A stretch of 64,000 nt of DNA from Oscillospiraceae bacterium (GCA_015065965.1 SVPH01000007.1:22167-86166), one strand, 5' to 3'; positions 36,071 to 46,117 are shown, numbered from the stretch's first letter. Program-made: numbers and translations. Notes: a model not told the origin generated them from the sequence alone.

Positions 36071-36568
36071 TCAGATATTTTCTTTTCTGAAATCAATGGT
36101 AAGTTCGTCTTTGGCAGGGGTGATCTGAGTATATTTTACTCCTGCGCTGTCGAACATTCTCTTTGATGCCCTTACGCCAACGGTGTCGGCATATTTATCG
36201 GAGAGATAAAGAACCTCTTTTATTCCGCACTGAATGATTGCTTTTGCGCATTCGTTGCAGGGGAAGAGGGCAACATAAATTTTGCAGCCTTCAAGGCTTG
36301 CACCGCCGCTGTTGAGAATGGCGTTAAGTTCTGCATGGCAAACATAGGGATATTTTGTGTCAAACTCATCGCCCGAGCGTTCCCAAGGGAAATCGTCATC
36401 GCTGCAACCCAGAGGGAAGCCGTTGTAACCTACAGACATAATTTTGTTGCGGTTGTTAACGATGCAGGCACCGACCTGAGTGCTGGGGTCTTTGCTGCGG
36501 CGGGATGAAAGCAGGGCAATTCCCATAAAATATTCGTCCCATGAAATGTAGTCTTCTCTTTTAGGCAT
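36071..36568 (-). CDS. dCMP deaminase (ComEB-like)
   Basis: Cytidine/deoxycytidylate deaminase family enzyme that turns dCMP into dUMP for thymidylate synthesis. The zinc site is visible as H-A-E-L-N-A-I and P-C-N-E-C-A-K. ATG at 36568 was chosen because AGGAG lies 9 bases upstream; the TTG at 36577 directly abuts it. This gives 165 residues, typical for the family. It is divergent from secA. Confidence 0.93.
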   Translation of the reverse strand: MPKREDYISWDEYFMGIALLSSRRSKDPSTQVGACIVNNRNKIMSVGYNGFPLGCSDDDFPWERSGDEFDTKYPYVCHAELNAILNSGGASLEGCKIYVALFPCNECAKAIIQCGIKEVLYLSDKYADTVGVRASKRMFDSAGVKYTQITPAKDELTIDFRKENI

Positions 36569-36602
36569 TGCGGACAACTCCTTTAATTCAGAATCTGATT
36601 GA

Positions 36603-36631
36603 ATTCTATCATAAATATCGGAATATTACAA
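36603..36631 (-). promoter_or_regulatory. Promoter for the dCMP deaminase gene
   Basis: On the minus strand: TTGTAA (complement of 36626-36631), 17-base spacer, TAGAAT (complement of 36603-36608). Confidence 0.65.
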
Positions 36632-36667
36632 TATCAAAAAATAAAATACCTCATGAGGTGATTCAAA

Positions 36668-39415
36668 ATGGGTTTCTTAACCAAACTTTTCGGCGATTAT
36701 TCAACCAAAGAAATAAAGCGCATTCGCCCGCTTTGCGATAAGGTTCTCAAACTTGAAGAGGAATATTCAAAACTCAGCGACGAGCAACTTCAGGCAAAAA
36801 CTCCGGAGTTTAAAGAGCGCCTTGCAAACGGCGAAACGCTTGACGATATTCTTCCCGAGGCATTTGCCGCCTGCCGTGAGGCATCGTGGCGTGTGCTTGG
36901 TCTTAAACATTTCCCCGTTCAGATTATCGGCGGTATCATTCTGCATCAGGGCAGAATTGCCGAAATGAGAACGGGTGAAGGTAAAACTCTTGTCGCAACC
37001 CTTCCCGCATACCTTAACGCTCTTTCGGGTGATGGTGTTCACATTGTTACCGTTAACGATTACCTTGCAAGGCGTGACAGCGAGTGGATGGGCAAGGTTT
37101 ACCGTTTTATGGGTCTGACCGTCGGTCTTATTATCCACGAAAAAGAAAATCCCGAGAGAAAAGAAGCCTATGCCGCTGATATCACATACGGCACAAATAA
37201 CGAAATGGGCTTTGACTACCTGCGTGACAACATGGTTGTTTACAAAGAGCATAAGGTGCAGAGAGGTCACAACTTTGCCATCGTCGATGAAGTTGACTCC
37301 ATTCTTATTGACGAGGCAAGAACTCCCCTTATCATTTCGGGCAGAGGCGAAAAATCAACTGACCTTTATAAACTTGCAAACCGTTTTGCAACTTCACTTA
37401 AATGCGTAAGAATCAAAGAGGTTAATTCCAAAGAAAACATTGAAGACCTTGTTGACGAAACATGCGATTATGTTGTTGATGAAAAGGCAAAAACCGCAAC
37501 TCTCACAAAGAGCGGCGTTGCCAAGGCTGAGGCTTTCTTTAACATTGAAAACCTCATGGATGCCGAAAATATGACAATTCAGCACCATATCAATCAGGCA
37601 ATTAAGGCAAACGGTGTTATGCGCCGTGACGTTGACTATGTTGTTAAAGATAATCAGGTTCTTATCGTTGACGAATTTACAGGCCGTATCATGATGGGCA
37701 GACGTTACAACGAAGGTCTGCATCAGGCGATTGAAGCAAAGGAAAACGTAAATGTTGAGCATGAGAGCAAAACTCTTGCAACAATCACATTCCAGAATTA
37801 CTTCCGCCTTTATAAGAAACTTTCGGGTATGACCGGTACTGCGATGACAGAGGAAACCGAGTTTAACCAGATTTATAACCTTGATGTTATTGAAATACCG
37901 ACCAATAAGCCTATGATAAGAAACGATATGCCTGATGTTGTTTATAAAAATGAGCAGGCAAAGTATATCGCAGTTATCAAAACAATTGAGGAGTGCCACG
38001 AAAAGGGTCAGCCCGTGCTTGTAGGTACTGTTTCAATCGAAAAATCGGAACTTCTCAGTGCACTTCTTAAGAGAAAAGGCATAAAGCATGAAGTCCTCAA
38101 CGCAAAACACCATGAAAAAGAAGCGGAAATTGTTGCTCAGGCAGGTAAGCCTTATGCCGTAACAATTGCCACAAACATGGCAGGTAGAGGTACGGATATC
38201 AAACTTGGCGGTAACTCTGAATACCTTGCAAAATCAGAACTTCGCAAAAAGGGATACAGCGAGGAACTTATTGCAGAGGCAACAGGTTTTGCCGAAACAG
38301 ATAATGAAGAAATCCTTAATGCAAGGGCAGAATATTCCGCTCTTGAAAAGAAATACGATGAGCAGATTGCTCCCGAAGCAAAGCAGGTACGCGAGGCAGG
38401 CGGTCTGTTTATCATCGGTACGGAACGCCACGAATCAAGGCGTATTGATAACCAGTTAAGAGGCCGTGCAGGCCGTCAGGGCGACCCCGGTGCAAGCCGA
38501 TTCTTCCTCTCGCTTGACGATGACCTTATGCGTCTTTTCGGCGGCGAAAGGCTCACAGGCGTTATGAACACTCTCAAAACTCCCGAAGATATGCCCATTG
38601 AAGCAAAGATGGTTACAAACTCAATTGAAAGTGCACAGAAAAAAATTGAGGGCAGAAACTTTGCAATAAGAAAGAGCGTTCTCCAGTATGACGATGTTAT
38701 GAACCGTCAGAGAGAAATTATTTACGGTCAGCGTAATCAGGTGCTTGACGGCGAGGAACTCAAACCCGTTATTACAAAGATGGTTAACGAATGCATCAAT
38801 GATGCGGTTGATTTCTTCTGTTCAGACAGCATATCAAAGAAAGACTGGAACATTGAGGGTCTTAAGAACAAGTTCAAGGGCTGGCTCACATTGGATGACG
38901 ATTTTGAAAACGGCTTTGATAAAGAGGAAGCACGCGAACTTCTTCTTGAAAGAGCAGAAACAAGATATACGGAAAGAGAAGAACTTTTCGGCACAGGTGA
39001 AAACGGAGAACCCGTTATGCGTGAACTTGAAAAGATGGTTCTTCTTCGCAATGTTGACAGGCAGTGGATGGATCACATTGATGCCATGGACCAACTCCGC
39101 AGAGGTATCGGTCTGAGGGCATACGGTCAGACTGACCCCGTTATTGCTTACAGAAACATCGGCTCCGAAATGTTTGACGGCATGGTTGAAGCAATCCGTG
39201 AGGATACCGTAAGGCAGATTCTTACCGTTGTTATCAAGAGTCAGGAAGAAACAAAGCGTGAGCAGACTGCAAAGATAACCGCAACAAGCGGTGCAACCGA
39301 CGGCACTGATAAAAAGCAGCCCGTAAGGAAAAAGGAAAAGGTTAAGCCCAATGACCCGTGTCCTTGCGGCAGCGGCAAAAAATATAAAAACTGCTGCGGC
39401 GATGTAAGAAAATAA
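36668..39415 (+). CDS. secA: Preprotein translocase ATPase SecA
   Basis: Motor that drives proteins through SecYEG. The 915 residues are of normal length. It has Walker A M-R-T-G-E-G-K-T near residue 103, the DEAD-like [16 protein letters not shown], the G-R-A-G-R-Q-G-D motif and a C-terminal zinc-binding tail [20 protein letters not shown] precedes ATG at 36668. It is followed by a strong terminator. Several exported proteins in the window would use this pathway. Confidence 0.98.
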   Translation: MGFLTKLFGDYSTKEIKRIRPLCDKVLKLEEEYSKLSDEQLQAKTPEFKERLANGETLDDILPEAFAACREASWRVLGLKHFPVQIIGGIILHQGRIAEMRTGEGKTLVATLPAYLNALSGDGVHIVTVNDYLARRDSEWMGKVYRFMGLTVGLIIHEKENPERKEAYAADITYGTNNEMGFDYLRDNMVVYKEHKVQRGHNFAIVDEVDSILIDEARTPLIISGRGEKSTDLYKLANRFATSLKCVRIKEVNSKENIEDLVDETCDYVVDEKAKTATLTKSGVAKAEAFFNIENLMDAENMTIQHHINQAIKANGVMRRDVDYVVKDNQVLIVDEFTGRIMMGRRYNEGLHQAIEAKENVNVEHESKTLATITFQNYFRLYKKLSGMTGTAMTEETEFNQIYNLDVIEIPTNKPMIRNDMPDVVYKNEQAKYIAVIKTIEECHEKGQPVLVGTVSIEKSELLSALLKRKGIKHEVLNAKHHEKEAEIVAQAGKPYAVTIATNMAGRGTDIKLGGNSEYLAKSELRKKGYSEELIAEATGFAETDNEEILNARAEYSALEKKYDEQIAPEAKQVREAGGLFIIGTERHESRRIDNQLRGRAGRQGDPGASRFFLSLDDDLMRLFGGERLTGVMNTLKTPEDMPIEAKMVTNSIESAQKKIEGRNFAIRKSVLQYDDVMNRQREIIYGQRNQVLDGEELKPVITKMVNECINDAVDFFCSDSISKKDWNIEGLKNKFKGWLTLDDDFENGFDKEEARELLLERAETRYTEREELFGTGENGEPVMRELEKMVLLRNVDRQWMDHIDAMDQLRRGIGLRAYGQTDPVIAYRNIGSEMFDGMVEAIREDTVRQILTVVIKSQEETKREQTAKITATSGATDGTDKKQPVRKKEKVKPNDPCPCGSGKKYKNCCGDVRK

Positions 39416-39426
39416 TAATGATAAAC

Positions 39427-39460
39427 CCCCGTAGGATTTTGAATTCCTACGGGGATTTTT
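39427..39460 (+). terminator. Terminator of secA
   Basis: 10-bp stem CCCCGTAGGA / TCCTACGGGG followed by ATTTTTG. A weaker T-run on the other side may help end the convergent minus-strand operon. Confidence 0.9.
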
Positions 39461-39468
39461 GTTATACC

Positions 39469-40539
39469 TTATATAATATCGTTGAACTCAACAACCTTGT
39501 TTGTTTTGCCTGATTCAAAAATCGCTTCAACAAGGCGCATGAGTCTGCGCTGCTGGTTGTGAGTAACGATAACGCTTTCCTCACCTTTAAGGTAAGCAAA
39601 AATATTTTTGTAGTATTCGCCCCAGTCAGCCTTCTGAACGGGAAGGGGATATGTATCAATGGTATCGTCTGTTCTGGGCGCCATTGTCTTTGTTATGCCT
39701 GCGCCTGCAACAATGGGCACGGCATCTCTGTTTTCCCAATCGGAGACCATAACGATTTTGCCGTTGCAGTTCCAATCGTTAACAACCGCTGTTCCGTTCT
39801 CGCCGAGCATATACCACAAGGGCAATTCAATGAAGTTGCTTGTGGTTACTTCAACATAGAATGAAAGTCCGTCGTCAAAAATCAGAGTTGTTCTGAATCC
39901 GTCATCACAGTTTTCGTTTGTAACATTGGTAAGTTCCGCATAAACTGTTTTGAGTTTTCTGGGCATTGTCATCATCAGCGCCTGATCAAGCAGGTGAATT
40001 CCCCAGTCAAAAACCATGCCGCCGCCGTGCTGAGGCTGGTTACGCCAGTCACCGGGTACGCCTCTTGAACCCTGAACTCTTGATTCAATGCGGAAAACGT
40101 TGCCGAGAGTGTTTTCATCAAGCAGTTTCTTCATCGTGAGGTAGTCCTCATCCCAGCGTCTGTTCTGATGAACGGTGAAAAGTTTGCCGCATTCTTCGGC
40201 ACACGCAATCATTTCTTCAAGGTCTGCGGTGCAGAGAGTAACGGGTTTTTCGCTGATAACGTTTTTGCCGTGGCGCATGGCGTCAATAGCAATTTCTTTG
40301 TGAACATCATTGGGCGTTGCAATGGTTACAAGGTCAATGCGTTCGTCGCTGAGCAGTTCTTCACGGCTTGAAAAAGCGTGAATTCCGTTTTCCTCGGCTT
40401 TGATGCATCTTTCAGGGTTAATATCATAGATGCCTACGAGTTCGGCATATTCACCCATTTCATTTTTGATTTTTCTTGCATGCCAATTGCCCATGCCGCC
40501 GTAGCCGATAACGGCAAAACCGAATTTGTTGTTAATCAT
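39469..40539 (-). CDS. Gfo/Idh/MocA-family NAD(P)-dependent sugar dehydrogenase
   Basis: Oxidises or reduces a sugar or cyclitol hydroxyl. The Rossmann motif is G-Y-G-G-M-G near residue 13, and the catalytic Lys is in S-E-K-P-V-T at about 95-100. The C-terminal alpha/beta domain contains D-W-G-I-H-L-L-D-Q. The 356 residues are usual. It is the last gene of a four-gene minus-strand run with 12-39 base gaps. The substrate is unknown; the pairing with TIM-barrel enzymes suggests keto-sugar chemistry. Confidence 0.9.
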   Translation of the reverse strand: MINNKFGFAVIGYGGMGNWHARKIKNEMGEYAELVGIYDINPERCIKAEENGIHAFSSREELLSDERIDLVTIATPNDVHKEIAIDAMRHGKNVISEKPVTLCTADLEEMIACAEECGKLFTVHQNRRWDEDYLTMKKLLDENTLGNVFRIESRVQGSRGVPGDWRNQPQHGGGMVFDWGIHLLDQALMMTMPRKLKTVYAELTNVTNENCDDGFRTTLIFDDGLSFYVEVTTSNFIELPLWYMLGENGTAVVNDWNCNGKIVMVSDWENRDAVPIVAGAGITKTMAPRTDDTIDTYPLPVQKADWGEYYKNIFAYLKGEESVIVTHNQQRRLMRLVEAIFESGKTNKVVEFNDII

Positions 40540-40578
40540 AAGATATGCGCTTCCTTGTCAATAGGGTTATTTTTAAAC

Positions 40579-41544
40579 TCAGACCCACCACATTTCGCCG
40601 GTGGATTCCGTAACGAGAACATCTTTGAGGAAAGTGACTGCCTTTGAAAGACCTTCGTTCTGGCTCATGAGAGAATCCTCGTGCTCAATGCTGATTGCAT
40701 AGTCATAACCGACCATGCGGAGGTTTGAGATGATATCTTTCCAGTATGAATAATCGTTGCCGTAACCTACGGAGCGGAAAATCCATGAACGGTTGATTTC
40801 ATCGCCGTAAGGCTTGGTGTCAAGCACGCCGTTAACAGCGGTGTTATATTTGTCGATTTTTGTATCCTTTGCGTGGAAATGGAAGATTGCATCGCCCATT
40901 TTACGGATGCATGCAACAGGGTCCATTCCCTGCCAGATAAGGTGACTGGGGTCAAAGTTTGCGCCGATTTCTGGGCCTACAGCCTCGCGCAGACGCATAA
41001 GAGTGTCTGTGTTATAAACGCAGAAACCGGGGTGAAGTTCAAGAGCGATTTTGTTAACGCCGTGAGCCTTTGCAAACTCAACGAGGTTTTTCCAATAAGG
41101 AATAAGAACTTCGTTCCACTGCCAGTCAAGAATTTCGCCGAAATCGTTGGGCCAGGGGCAGGTTACCCAGTTGGGATATTTTGCGGTTTCGCAGTCGCCG
41201 GGACAGCCCGAGAATGTGTTTATCTGATGCAGACCGAGTTTTTCCGCAAGAAGGATAGTGTTTCTTATTGTTTTATCAAAATCCGCAGCGATTTCCTTGT
41301 TGGGATGCACGGGATTGCCGTGGCAGGAAAGGGCGCTGATTTCCATATCGTATTTTTTGATAATAGCCTTGAATTCTTCAAGTTTTGTTTCGTCATTAAG
41401 CAGAGTTTCGGGGTCAGCATGAGCGTTGCCGGGGTAGCCGCCGCAGCCGATTTCAACCATTTCAATGCCGAGTGACTTGAAATATTTGAGCGACTCTTCA
41501 AGAGAGAGGTTTGAAAGTAATGTTGTAAATACTCCGAGTTTCAT
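40579..41544 (-). CDS. TIM-barrel sugar isomerase/epimerase-like enzyme (long form)
   Basis: A 321-residue AP-endonuclease-2 superfamily TIM barrel (sugar phosphate isomerase/epimerase type). The expected metal site is visible along the strands: E in A-L-E-L-H-P-G-F, D and H in N-F-D-P-S-H-L, H in F-H-F-H-A-K-D and E in S-I-E-H-E-D. Such enzymes act in inositol catabolism (IolE, IolH/I-like) and in cleavage of 3-keto-glycosides together with Gfo/Idh partners. AAGGAG precedes ATG at 41544. The role is inferred from family and context. Confidence 0.88.
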   Translation of the reverse strand: MKLGVFTTLLSNLSLEESLKYFKSLGIEMVEIGCGGYPGNAHADPETLLNDETKLEEFKAIIKKYDMEISALSCHGNPVHPNKEIAADFDKTIRNTILLAEKLGLHQINTFSGCPGDCETAKYPNWVTCPWPNDFGEILDWQWNEVLIPYWKNLVEFAKAHGVNKIALELHPGFCVYNTDTLMRLREAVGPEIGANFDPSHLIWQGMDPVACIRKMGDAIFHFHAKDTKIDKYNTAVNGVLDTKPYGDEINRSWIFRSVGYGNDYSYWKDIISNLRMVGYDYAISIEHEDSLMSQNEGLSKAVTFLKDVLVTESTGEMWWV

Positions 41545-41556
41545 AGAAAGATCTCC

Positions 41557-42282
41557 TTAGATAATGCTTTTGAGATATTTGAGGCTTCTTGCGATATCCT
41601 CAAAGCCCGTGGGTACGGGGTCATCGTTTTCAACTATAAGCCATTCCATGCCGATATCTTTTGCTGCCTTTACAACAGCGGGGATATCGCAGTTGCCCTC
41701 GCCGAGGGCCTTGGGCTTGCCGTCAATGCCGTCTTTAACATGAAGGAGAACGATGTTATCCTTCTTTTCGGTGATGAGTTTATAATTATCCTCGCCTGCA
41801 TGGAAACTCCAGTAAGTGTCGATTTCAAGCGAACAGTAATTGCCGATAATATCAATGGGCAGTTCACCGCTTTCAACGGGCTCGAACTCTTCGCAGTGGT
41901 TGTGATAATAAACCTTCATGCCGTATTTATCCATGGCATATTTCTGAGCATCGCCGAGCACTTTGCCAGTTGCGTTGCTTTCCTCTGCGGTGCCGTGAGG
42001 TGCGCCGCCTACGCCGATTGCCTTAACTCCGAGAGTGTTCTGGAACTCGATTGTTTTCTCAAGATTTTCTTCTTTGAAATCGTCAAGTCCGATATGACCG
42101 CCGACTGCAACAAGACCGAGTTCATCAAGTTTTGCTTTTATAGTTTCGGCATCCGTGTTGAAATAACCTGCAAATTCAACGCCGTCATAACCAATCTTTT
42201 TGATTTCTTCAAGCGCTTTAAGCAGAGTTTCGGTGTCGTTAATATGTTCTCTAACAGAATAAACCTGAACAGCAATTTTCAT
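41557..42282 (-). CDS. TIM-barrel sugar isomerase/epimerase-like enzyme (short form)
   Basis: A 241-residue AP-endonuclease-2-like TIM barrel, shorter than its 321-residue neighbour and only distantly similar. Metal-site candidates are the Glu in G-V-E-F-A-G, H in Y-H-N-H, E and D in S-L-E-I-D-T-Y-W, H in L-L-H-V-K-D, and E near the end in L-I-V-E-N-D. AAGAGG precedes ATG at 42282. It lies between the other TIM-barrel gene and the first Gfo/Idh gene, with 12 and 16 base gaps. Confidence 0.88.
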   Translation of the reverse strand: MKIAVQVYSVREHINDTETLLKALEEIKKIGYDGVEFAGYFNTDAETIKAKLDELGLVAVGGHIGLDDFKEENLEKTIEFQNTLGVKAIGVGGAPHGTAEESNATGKVLGDAQKYAMDKYGMKVYYHNHCEEFEPVESGELPIDIIGNYCSLEIDTYWSFHAGEDNYKLITEKKDNIVLLHVKDGIDGKPKALGEGNCDIPAVVKAAKDIGMEWLIVENDDPVPTGFEDIARSLKYLKSII

Positions 42283-42298
42283 TTGGATTTACCTCTTA

Positions 42299-43384
42299 TC
42301 AATCAAAATAAACGGGTTTGCCTGTGTTGGCTGATTCATAGATTGCCTCAAGAATCTGAGTTACAACCATTGCCTGTTCGGGTTTTGTACGGAGTTCGGC
42401 ACCGTTAAGAACCGCATCATAGAATGCACGGCATTCGAGTTCTTCAGGCTTATCGCTTGCGCCGTCATAGAATGCGACGCCGCCTGCATCGAAAGTGGGG
42501 TTCTCAATAACCTGTCTGCCGTTCTTTACATAATTAAGGCGGAGTTCATCGCCGAGCATATCTGCACCGCCCTTATCGCCTGCAAGCAGTGTGCAAGCCT
42601 CGTTGGGATCTGCAATGTTGAGCGCCCAACTTGATTCAACGCTGACTGTTGCGCCGTTTTCCATAACAACAAAACCGAAAGCGGAATCTTCAACAGTGAA
42701 TTTTTCGGGATCCCAGTCGCCCCATGCGTTTGCGGTGTTCTTCTGGTCGCCGAGTTTCTTATATTTTGTGCCTACAACCATCTTGGGTTTGTAGTTGTTC
42801 ATCATCCAGAGTGTAAGGTCAAGAGCATGTGTGCCGATGTCGATGAGGGGACCGCCGCCCTGCTCTTCTTCGTTAAGGAAAACGCCCCATGTGGGAACGG
42901 CTCTTCTGCGCAGAGCAACTGCTCTTGCGTAGTAGATATCGCCGAGTTCGCCGTTTTCGCAGCATTCTTTAAGATAAAGAGAGTCGCCTCTCCAGCGTGA
43001 CTGATAGCCGATTGAAAGAATTTTGCCTGTTCTTACGGATGCCTCATACATTGCCTTTGCTTCGGCATATGTTTTAGCCATGGGTTTTTCGCAAAGAACA
43101 TGTTTGCCTGCTTCAAGAGCATCAATTGTTATAAAACTGTGTGAGCGGTTGGGAGTACAAACATGAACAGCAACAATGCTCTCGTCTTTGAGAAGTTCTT
43201 TATAGTCTGTGTAAACCTTAGCGTCGGGGCTGCCGTATTTTTTAGCGGTTTCAACCGCTCTTTCTTCAATAATATCGCAGAATGCTACGGGCTCAAGGAA
43301 GTCAATGTTTTCAATTGCTCTGAGATGTTTTCCGTTTGCGATGCCGCCGCATCCGATTATACCGATTTTAACTTTGTCTGCCAT
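42299..43384 (-). CDS. Gfo/Idh/MocA-family NAD(P)-dependent sugar dehydrogenase
   Basis: A 361-residue dehydrogenase. The Rossmann motif is I-I-G-C-G-G-I-A-N-G-K-H and the catalytic Lys is in C-E-K-P-M-A-K near residue 100; the His-containing helix is I-D-I-G-T-H-A-L-D. AAGGAG precedes ATG at 43384, which is the first gene of the four-gene run. It is clearly different in sequence from the dehydrogenase at the other end, so the two may act on different carbons or in opposite directions (oxidise, then reduce). Confidence 0.9.
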   Translation of the reverse strand: MADKVKIGIIGCGGIANGKHLRAIENIDFLEPVAFCDIIEERAVETAKKYGSPDAKVYTDYKELLKDESIVAVHVCTPNRSHSFITIDALEAGKHVLCEKPMAKTYAEAKAMYEASVRTGKILSIGYQSRWRGDSLYLKECCENGELGDIYYARAVALRRRAVPTWGVFLNEEEQGGGPLIDIGTHALDLTLWMMNNYKPKMVVGTKYKKLGDQKNTANAWGDWDPEKFTVEDSAFGFVVMENGATVSVESSWALNIADPNEACTLLAGDKGGADMLGDELRLNYVKNGRQVIENPTFDAGGVAFYDGASDKPEELECRAFYDAVLNGAELRTKPEQAMVVTQILEAIYESANTGKPVYFD

Positions 43385-43433
43385 TTTAAAATCTCCTTAA
43401 ACATAAATTGCGGTATTTCCGCCGTTCACTCTC

Positions 43434-43461
43434 ATTATAATACTTTATTACAGTAAATCAA
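43434..43461 (-). promoter_or_regulatory. Promoter for the dehydrogenase/TIM-barrel operon
   Basis: On the minus strand: TTGATT (complement of 43456-43461), 16-base spacer, TATAAT (complement of 43434-43439). An imperfect palindrome with GCGG/CCGC half-sites (43410-43422) lies in the early transcribed region and might bind a regulator. Confidence 0.6.
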
Positions 43462-43530
43462 GAAAAAATATTTTTTAAGGATGTAAATTTTAAAGCCAAA
43501 ATTTTGGTTAAAATAAACAAATTAAACCGC

Positions 43531-43560
43531 TTGACGGAATTATACCAATATTGCTATAAT
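43531..43560 (+). promoter_or_regulatory. Promoter for cysK
   Basis: TTGACG (43531-43536), 18-base spacer ending in TGC, TATAAT (43555-43560), an extended -10. Confidence 0.78.
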
Positions 43561-43583
43561 CAAAACAACATGAAACAGAGGCG

Positions 43584-44516
43584 ATGAACTTGAAAATATA
43601 TAACAACGCAGCCGAAACAATAGGCAACACACCGCTTGTTCGATTTGCATCATATGCAGAACAGTCAGGAGTATGTGCGGATATTCTTGCAAAACTCGAA
43701 TACAGAAATCCTGCCGGAAGCGCAAAGGACAGGGTAGGGTATGAAATGCTTCGCTCGGCTATGGAAGAGGGTAAAATAAACAAGAATTCAGTTATAATTG
43801 AGCCCACCAGCGGCAACACGGGCATAGGCATTGCATCCGTTGCGGCGCAGATGGGTCTTAAAGTTATCATTACCATGCCGGAAACAATGAGCATTGAGCG
43901 CAGAAAACTGCTTGCCGCTTACGGAGCGGAACTTGTGCTGACCGACGGCGCAAAAGGTATGTCAGGCGCTATTGAAAAAGCAAACGAACTCGCTGCCGGA
44001 ATTGAGGGCGGTTTTATTCCTGCGCAGTTTGATAATCCTGCAAATGCACAGGCACATTATAAAACAACCGGACCCGAAATCTGGAGCGATACCGAGGGTA
44101 AGGTTGATATTTTTGTTGCGGGAGTAGGTACAGGCGGAACGATAACGGGTACGGGCAGATATCTGAAAGAGAAAAATCCCGATATAAAAATAATTGCTGT
44201 TGAGCCTGCGGATTCACCGTTTCTTTCGCAAGGCAGGGCAGGTGCCCATGGCTTACAAGGCATCGGCGCAGGTTTTGTTCCGTCAATACTCGATACAAGC
44301 ATATATGATGAAATCATAACGGTCACAACCGATGAAGCCTATTCGGCTGCAAAACTTACCGTAAAAACAGAAGGCATACTCATCGGAATTTCATCCGGTG
44401 CGGCACTGCATGCGGCAACTGTTGTTGCGTGCAGAGAGGAAAACAAGGGCAAGAATATTGTTGTTCTTCTGCCCGACGGCGGCGAGAGGTATCTTTCAAC
44501 ACCTGTTTTTGAATAG
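43584..44516 (+). CDS. cysK: Cysteine synthase A (O-acetylserine sulfhydrylase)
   Basis: PLP enzyme making cysteine from O-acetylserine and sulfide. The PLP lysine is in G-S-A-K-D-R near residue 49, the substrate loop is T-S-G-N-T-G near 75, the phosphate-binding loop is G-T-G-G-T and the C-terminal motif is I-G-I-S-S-G-A. The 310 residues are typical. The ribosome site before ATG at 43584 is weak (AGAGGCG). It is monocistronic, with its own promoter and terminator. Confidence 0.95.
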   Translation: MNLKIYNNAAETIGNTPLVRFASYAEQSGVCADILAKLEYRNPAGSAKDRVGYEMLRSAMEEGKINKNSVIIEPTSGNTGIGIASVAAQMGLKVIITMPETMSIERRKLLAAYGAELVLTDGAKGMSGAIEKANELAAGIEGGFIPAQFDNPANAQAHYKTTGPEIWSDTEGKVDIFVAGVGTGGTITGTGRYLKEKNPDIKIIAVEPADSPFLSQGRAGAHGLQGIGAGFVPSILDTSIYDEIITVTTDEAYSAAKLTVKTEGILIGISSGAALHAATVVACREENKGKNIVVLLPDGGERYLSTPVFE

Positions 44517-44523
44517 TTATTCA

Positions 44524-44553
44524 AAGAGCGCAGAGCAAATCTGCGTTCTTTTT
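44524..44553 (+). terminator. Terminator of cysK
   Basis: 11-bp stem AAGAGCGCAGA / TCTGCGTTCTT (one G-T pair) with a GCAAA loop, followed by TTT. Confidence 0.88.
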
Positions 44554-44601
44554 CATATCAAAAACACAATTTTTGCATTATATTTTTGGCTATTTTTTCA
44601 C

Positions 44602-44630
44602 TTGTAATTGTAAAAAATAAGGAATAGAAT
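44602..44630 (+). promoter_or_regulatory. Promoter for the V/A-ATPase operon
   Basis: TTGTAA (44602-44607), 17-base spacer, TAGAAT (44625-44630). TATAAT also occurs at 44636-44641 without a good -35. Confidence 0.5.
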
Positions 44631-44670
44631 ATGCTTATAATTTACACTCCGTACAGAAAGAGGGTGCGTT

Positions 44671-45024
44671 ATGGATACAAATAAAATTATTAAAGAAGAA
44701 AGCGACAGCCTCGGCACTGTTATCAAACAACTTGTTGATTTTGATGCCCGTCAAAGGGGTCTGATTGCGGATGACCTTGCTGACAGGGATAATCAGCGTA
44801 AAGAACTTGCCGAAAGGAAGGCGGAGATAGAAGCAAAATATATGAAGAAAGCGGAAGAAAGGCTCGCAAAACTTGAAAAAAGTGAAAATGAAAGAGCAGA
44901 CAGAGCCATAAAATCTATTGAAAACGCTTCAAGAAAAAATATCACCGAACTTGAAAAAACGGCTGAGGAAAATATTGATAACTGGGTAAGGAAGATTTAT
45001 AAACGCACGGTTGACGGCGAATAA
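44671..45024 (+). CDS. V/A-type ATPase subunit H/G (peripheral stalk coiled coil)
   Basis: A 117-residue, highly charged, almost entirely helical protein with heptad-like spacing, the hallmark of the peripheral-stalk subunit that pairs with subunit E. It is the first gene of the ATPase operon. GAGGGTG precedes ATG at 44671. The position as operon leader and the size match AhaH/NtpF-type subunits; the sequence alone is low in specific motifs. Confidence 0.82.
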   Translation: MDTNKIIKEESDSLGTVIKQLVDFDARQRGLIADDLADRDNQRKELAERKAEIEAKYMKKAEERLAKLEKSENERADRAIKSIENASRKNITELEKTAEENIDNWVRKIYKRTVDGE

Positions 45025-45057
45025 AATCAGAGCAACTTTGATGAAAGGAGGTTGCCG

Positions 45058-46113
45058 ATGAATTCAAAAGCATCAAATTCGGTCATGACAAGGGCGCGAG
45101 CCAAGTACGGCAGCCGCCTTAAACCTGAAGATTACGGCGCACTTGCAGGGCTTTCAAATCTGGGCGAGGTTGTAACTTTTCTCAGGACAAGAACTCATTT
45201 TGCTCCGTATTTTGAAAAACTTGCAACGGATCATGCTCTTTCAAGGGCAAAACTTGAGCATACTCTCAAAAATGCTTTTTTTGCCGAGGCACAAAGGCTT
45301 TGCGGCTTTGAAAAAAGTGTAGGTGAAAGTATTTTTAAGTATATTGCGGTTACAAGAGAAACTGAACTTATACTTGATTATATAATCAACCTTTCGCTCG
45401 GTACGCCTGAAAAAATGATTTTCAAATTGCCCGAAAAATTCAATTGCGGAACAAAGATCGATTTTTCAAAACTGTTTCAGATAAGAAGAGCAACGGAACT
45501 TTCAAAGTATATTTCAAAAACAGGTTATGCTAAACTTTGCTCCGTTTTACCTGCAAAGGACGGCGGAGAGTTTGATATTTCGCTTATCGAAACAACTCTC
45601 GGTAAGATAAAAAACTCATTGGTGCTTGATGAACTTAACAGAGTTTTTCCTGCCGAAACGGCAAAAATCCTTTCGCACGGAATACTTATGAGAGCAGAAC
45701 TCTATGATATTAATGTTATCTACAGAGCAAAGAAATACTACAGGCTTTCCGAAAATTATATAAGAACAAACATGGTTGGCAGCCGTTGTTTGCTGCCGCA
45801 GAAAACTTTTGATAAAATTCTGGCATCAAAAACTTCCGAAGAAGCGCTGAAAATTCTGAAAGCCTCGCGTTATGCATCAAAAATAGAAAAGTACGGCATT
45901 GACGATTTTGAAATTTTTATAAGAAAAGCGGTAATTGATGAGGAAATAAAACAAATCCATTTTTCCGCAGAGCCTGCCGTTGTGCTTTCGTCTTATCTGA
46001 GGATTTTTGAAACCGAATGCGATAATTTAATCAGAATCATTGAGGGTATTTCTTATAAAATTTCAAAAGAAGAAATACTTAAAAACCTGATAATGATAGA
46101 GAAAGGAGAGTGA
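45058..46113 (+). CDS. V/A-type ATPase subunit C
   Basis: The funnel-shaped central-stalk subunit (d-like) linking the membrane rotor to the DF shaft. The 351 residues are mostly helical, with a start resembling homologues (V-M-T-R-A-R-A-K-Y-G-S-R-L). ATG at 45058 is chosen because AGGAGG ends 6 bases upstream; a TTG at 45052 directly abuts it. It is placed before subunit I. Confidence 0.9.
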   Translation: MNSKASNSVMTRARAKYGSRLKPEDYGALAGLSNLGEVVTFLRTRTHFAPYFEKLATDHALSRAKLEHTLKNAFFAEAQRLCGFEKSVGESIFKYIAVTRETELILDYIINLSLGTPEKMIFKLPEKFNCGTKIDFSKLFQIRRATELSKYISKTGYAKLCSVLPAKDGGEFDISLIETTLGKIKNSLVLDELNRVFPAETAKILSHGILMRAELYDINVIYRAKKYYRLSENYIRTNMVGSRCLLPQKTFDKILASKTSEEALKILKASRYASKIEKYGIDDFEIFIRKAVIDEEIKQIHFSAEPAVVLSSYLRIFETECDNLIRIIEGISYKISKEEILKNLIMIEKGE

Positions 46114-46117
46114 CCGA

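Noticed and set aside
43410..43422. Imperfect palindrome GCGGTATTTCCGC as a firm operator
   Set aside because: It is short and imperfect, and no regulator gene is beside it. It is kept only as a remark under the promoter.
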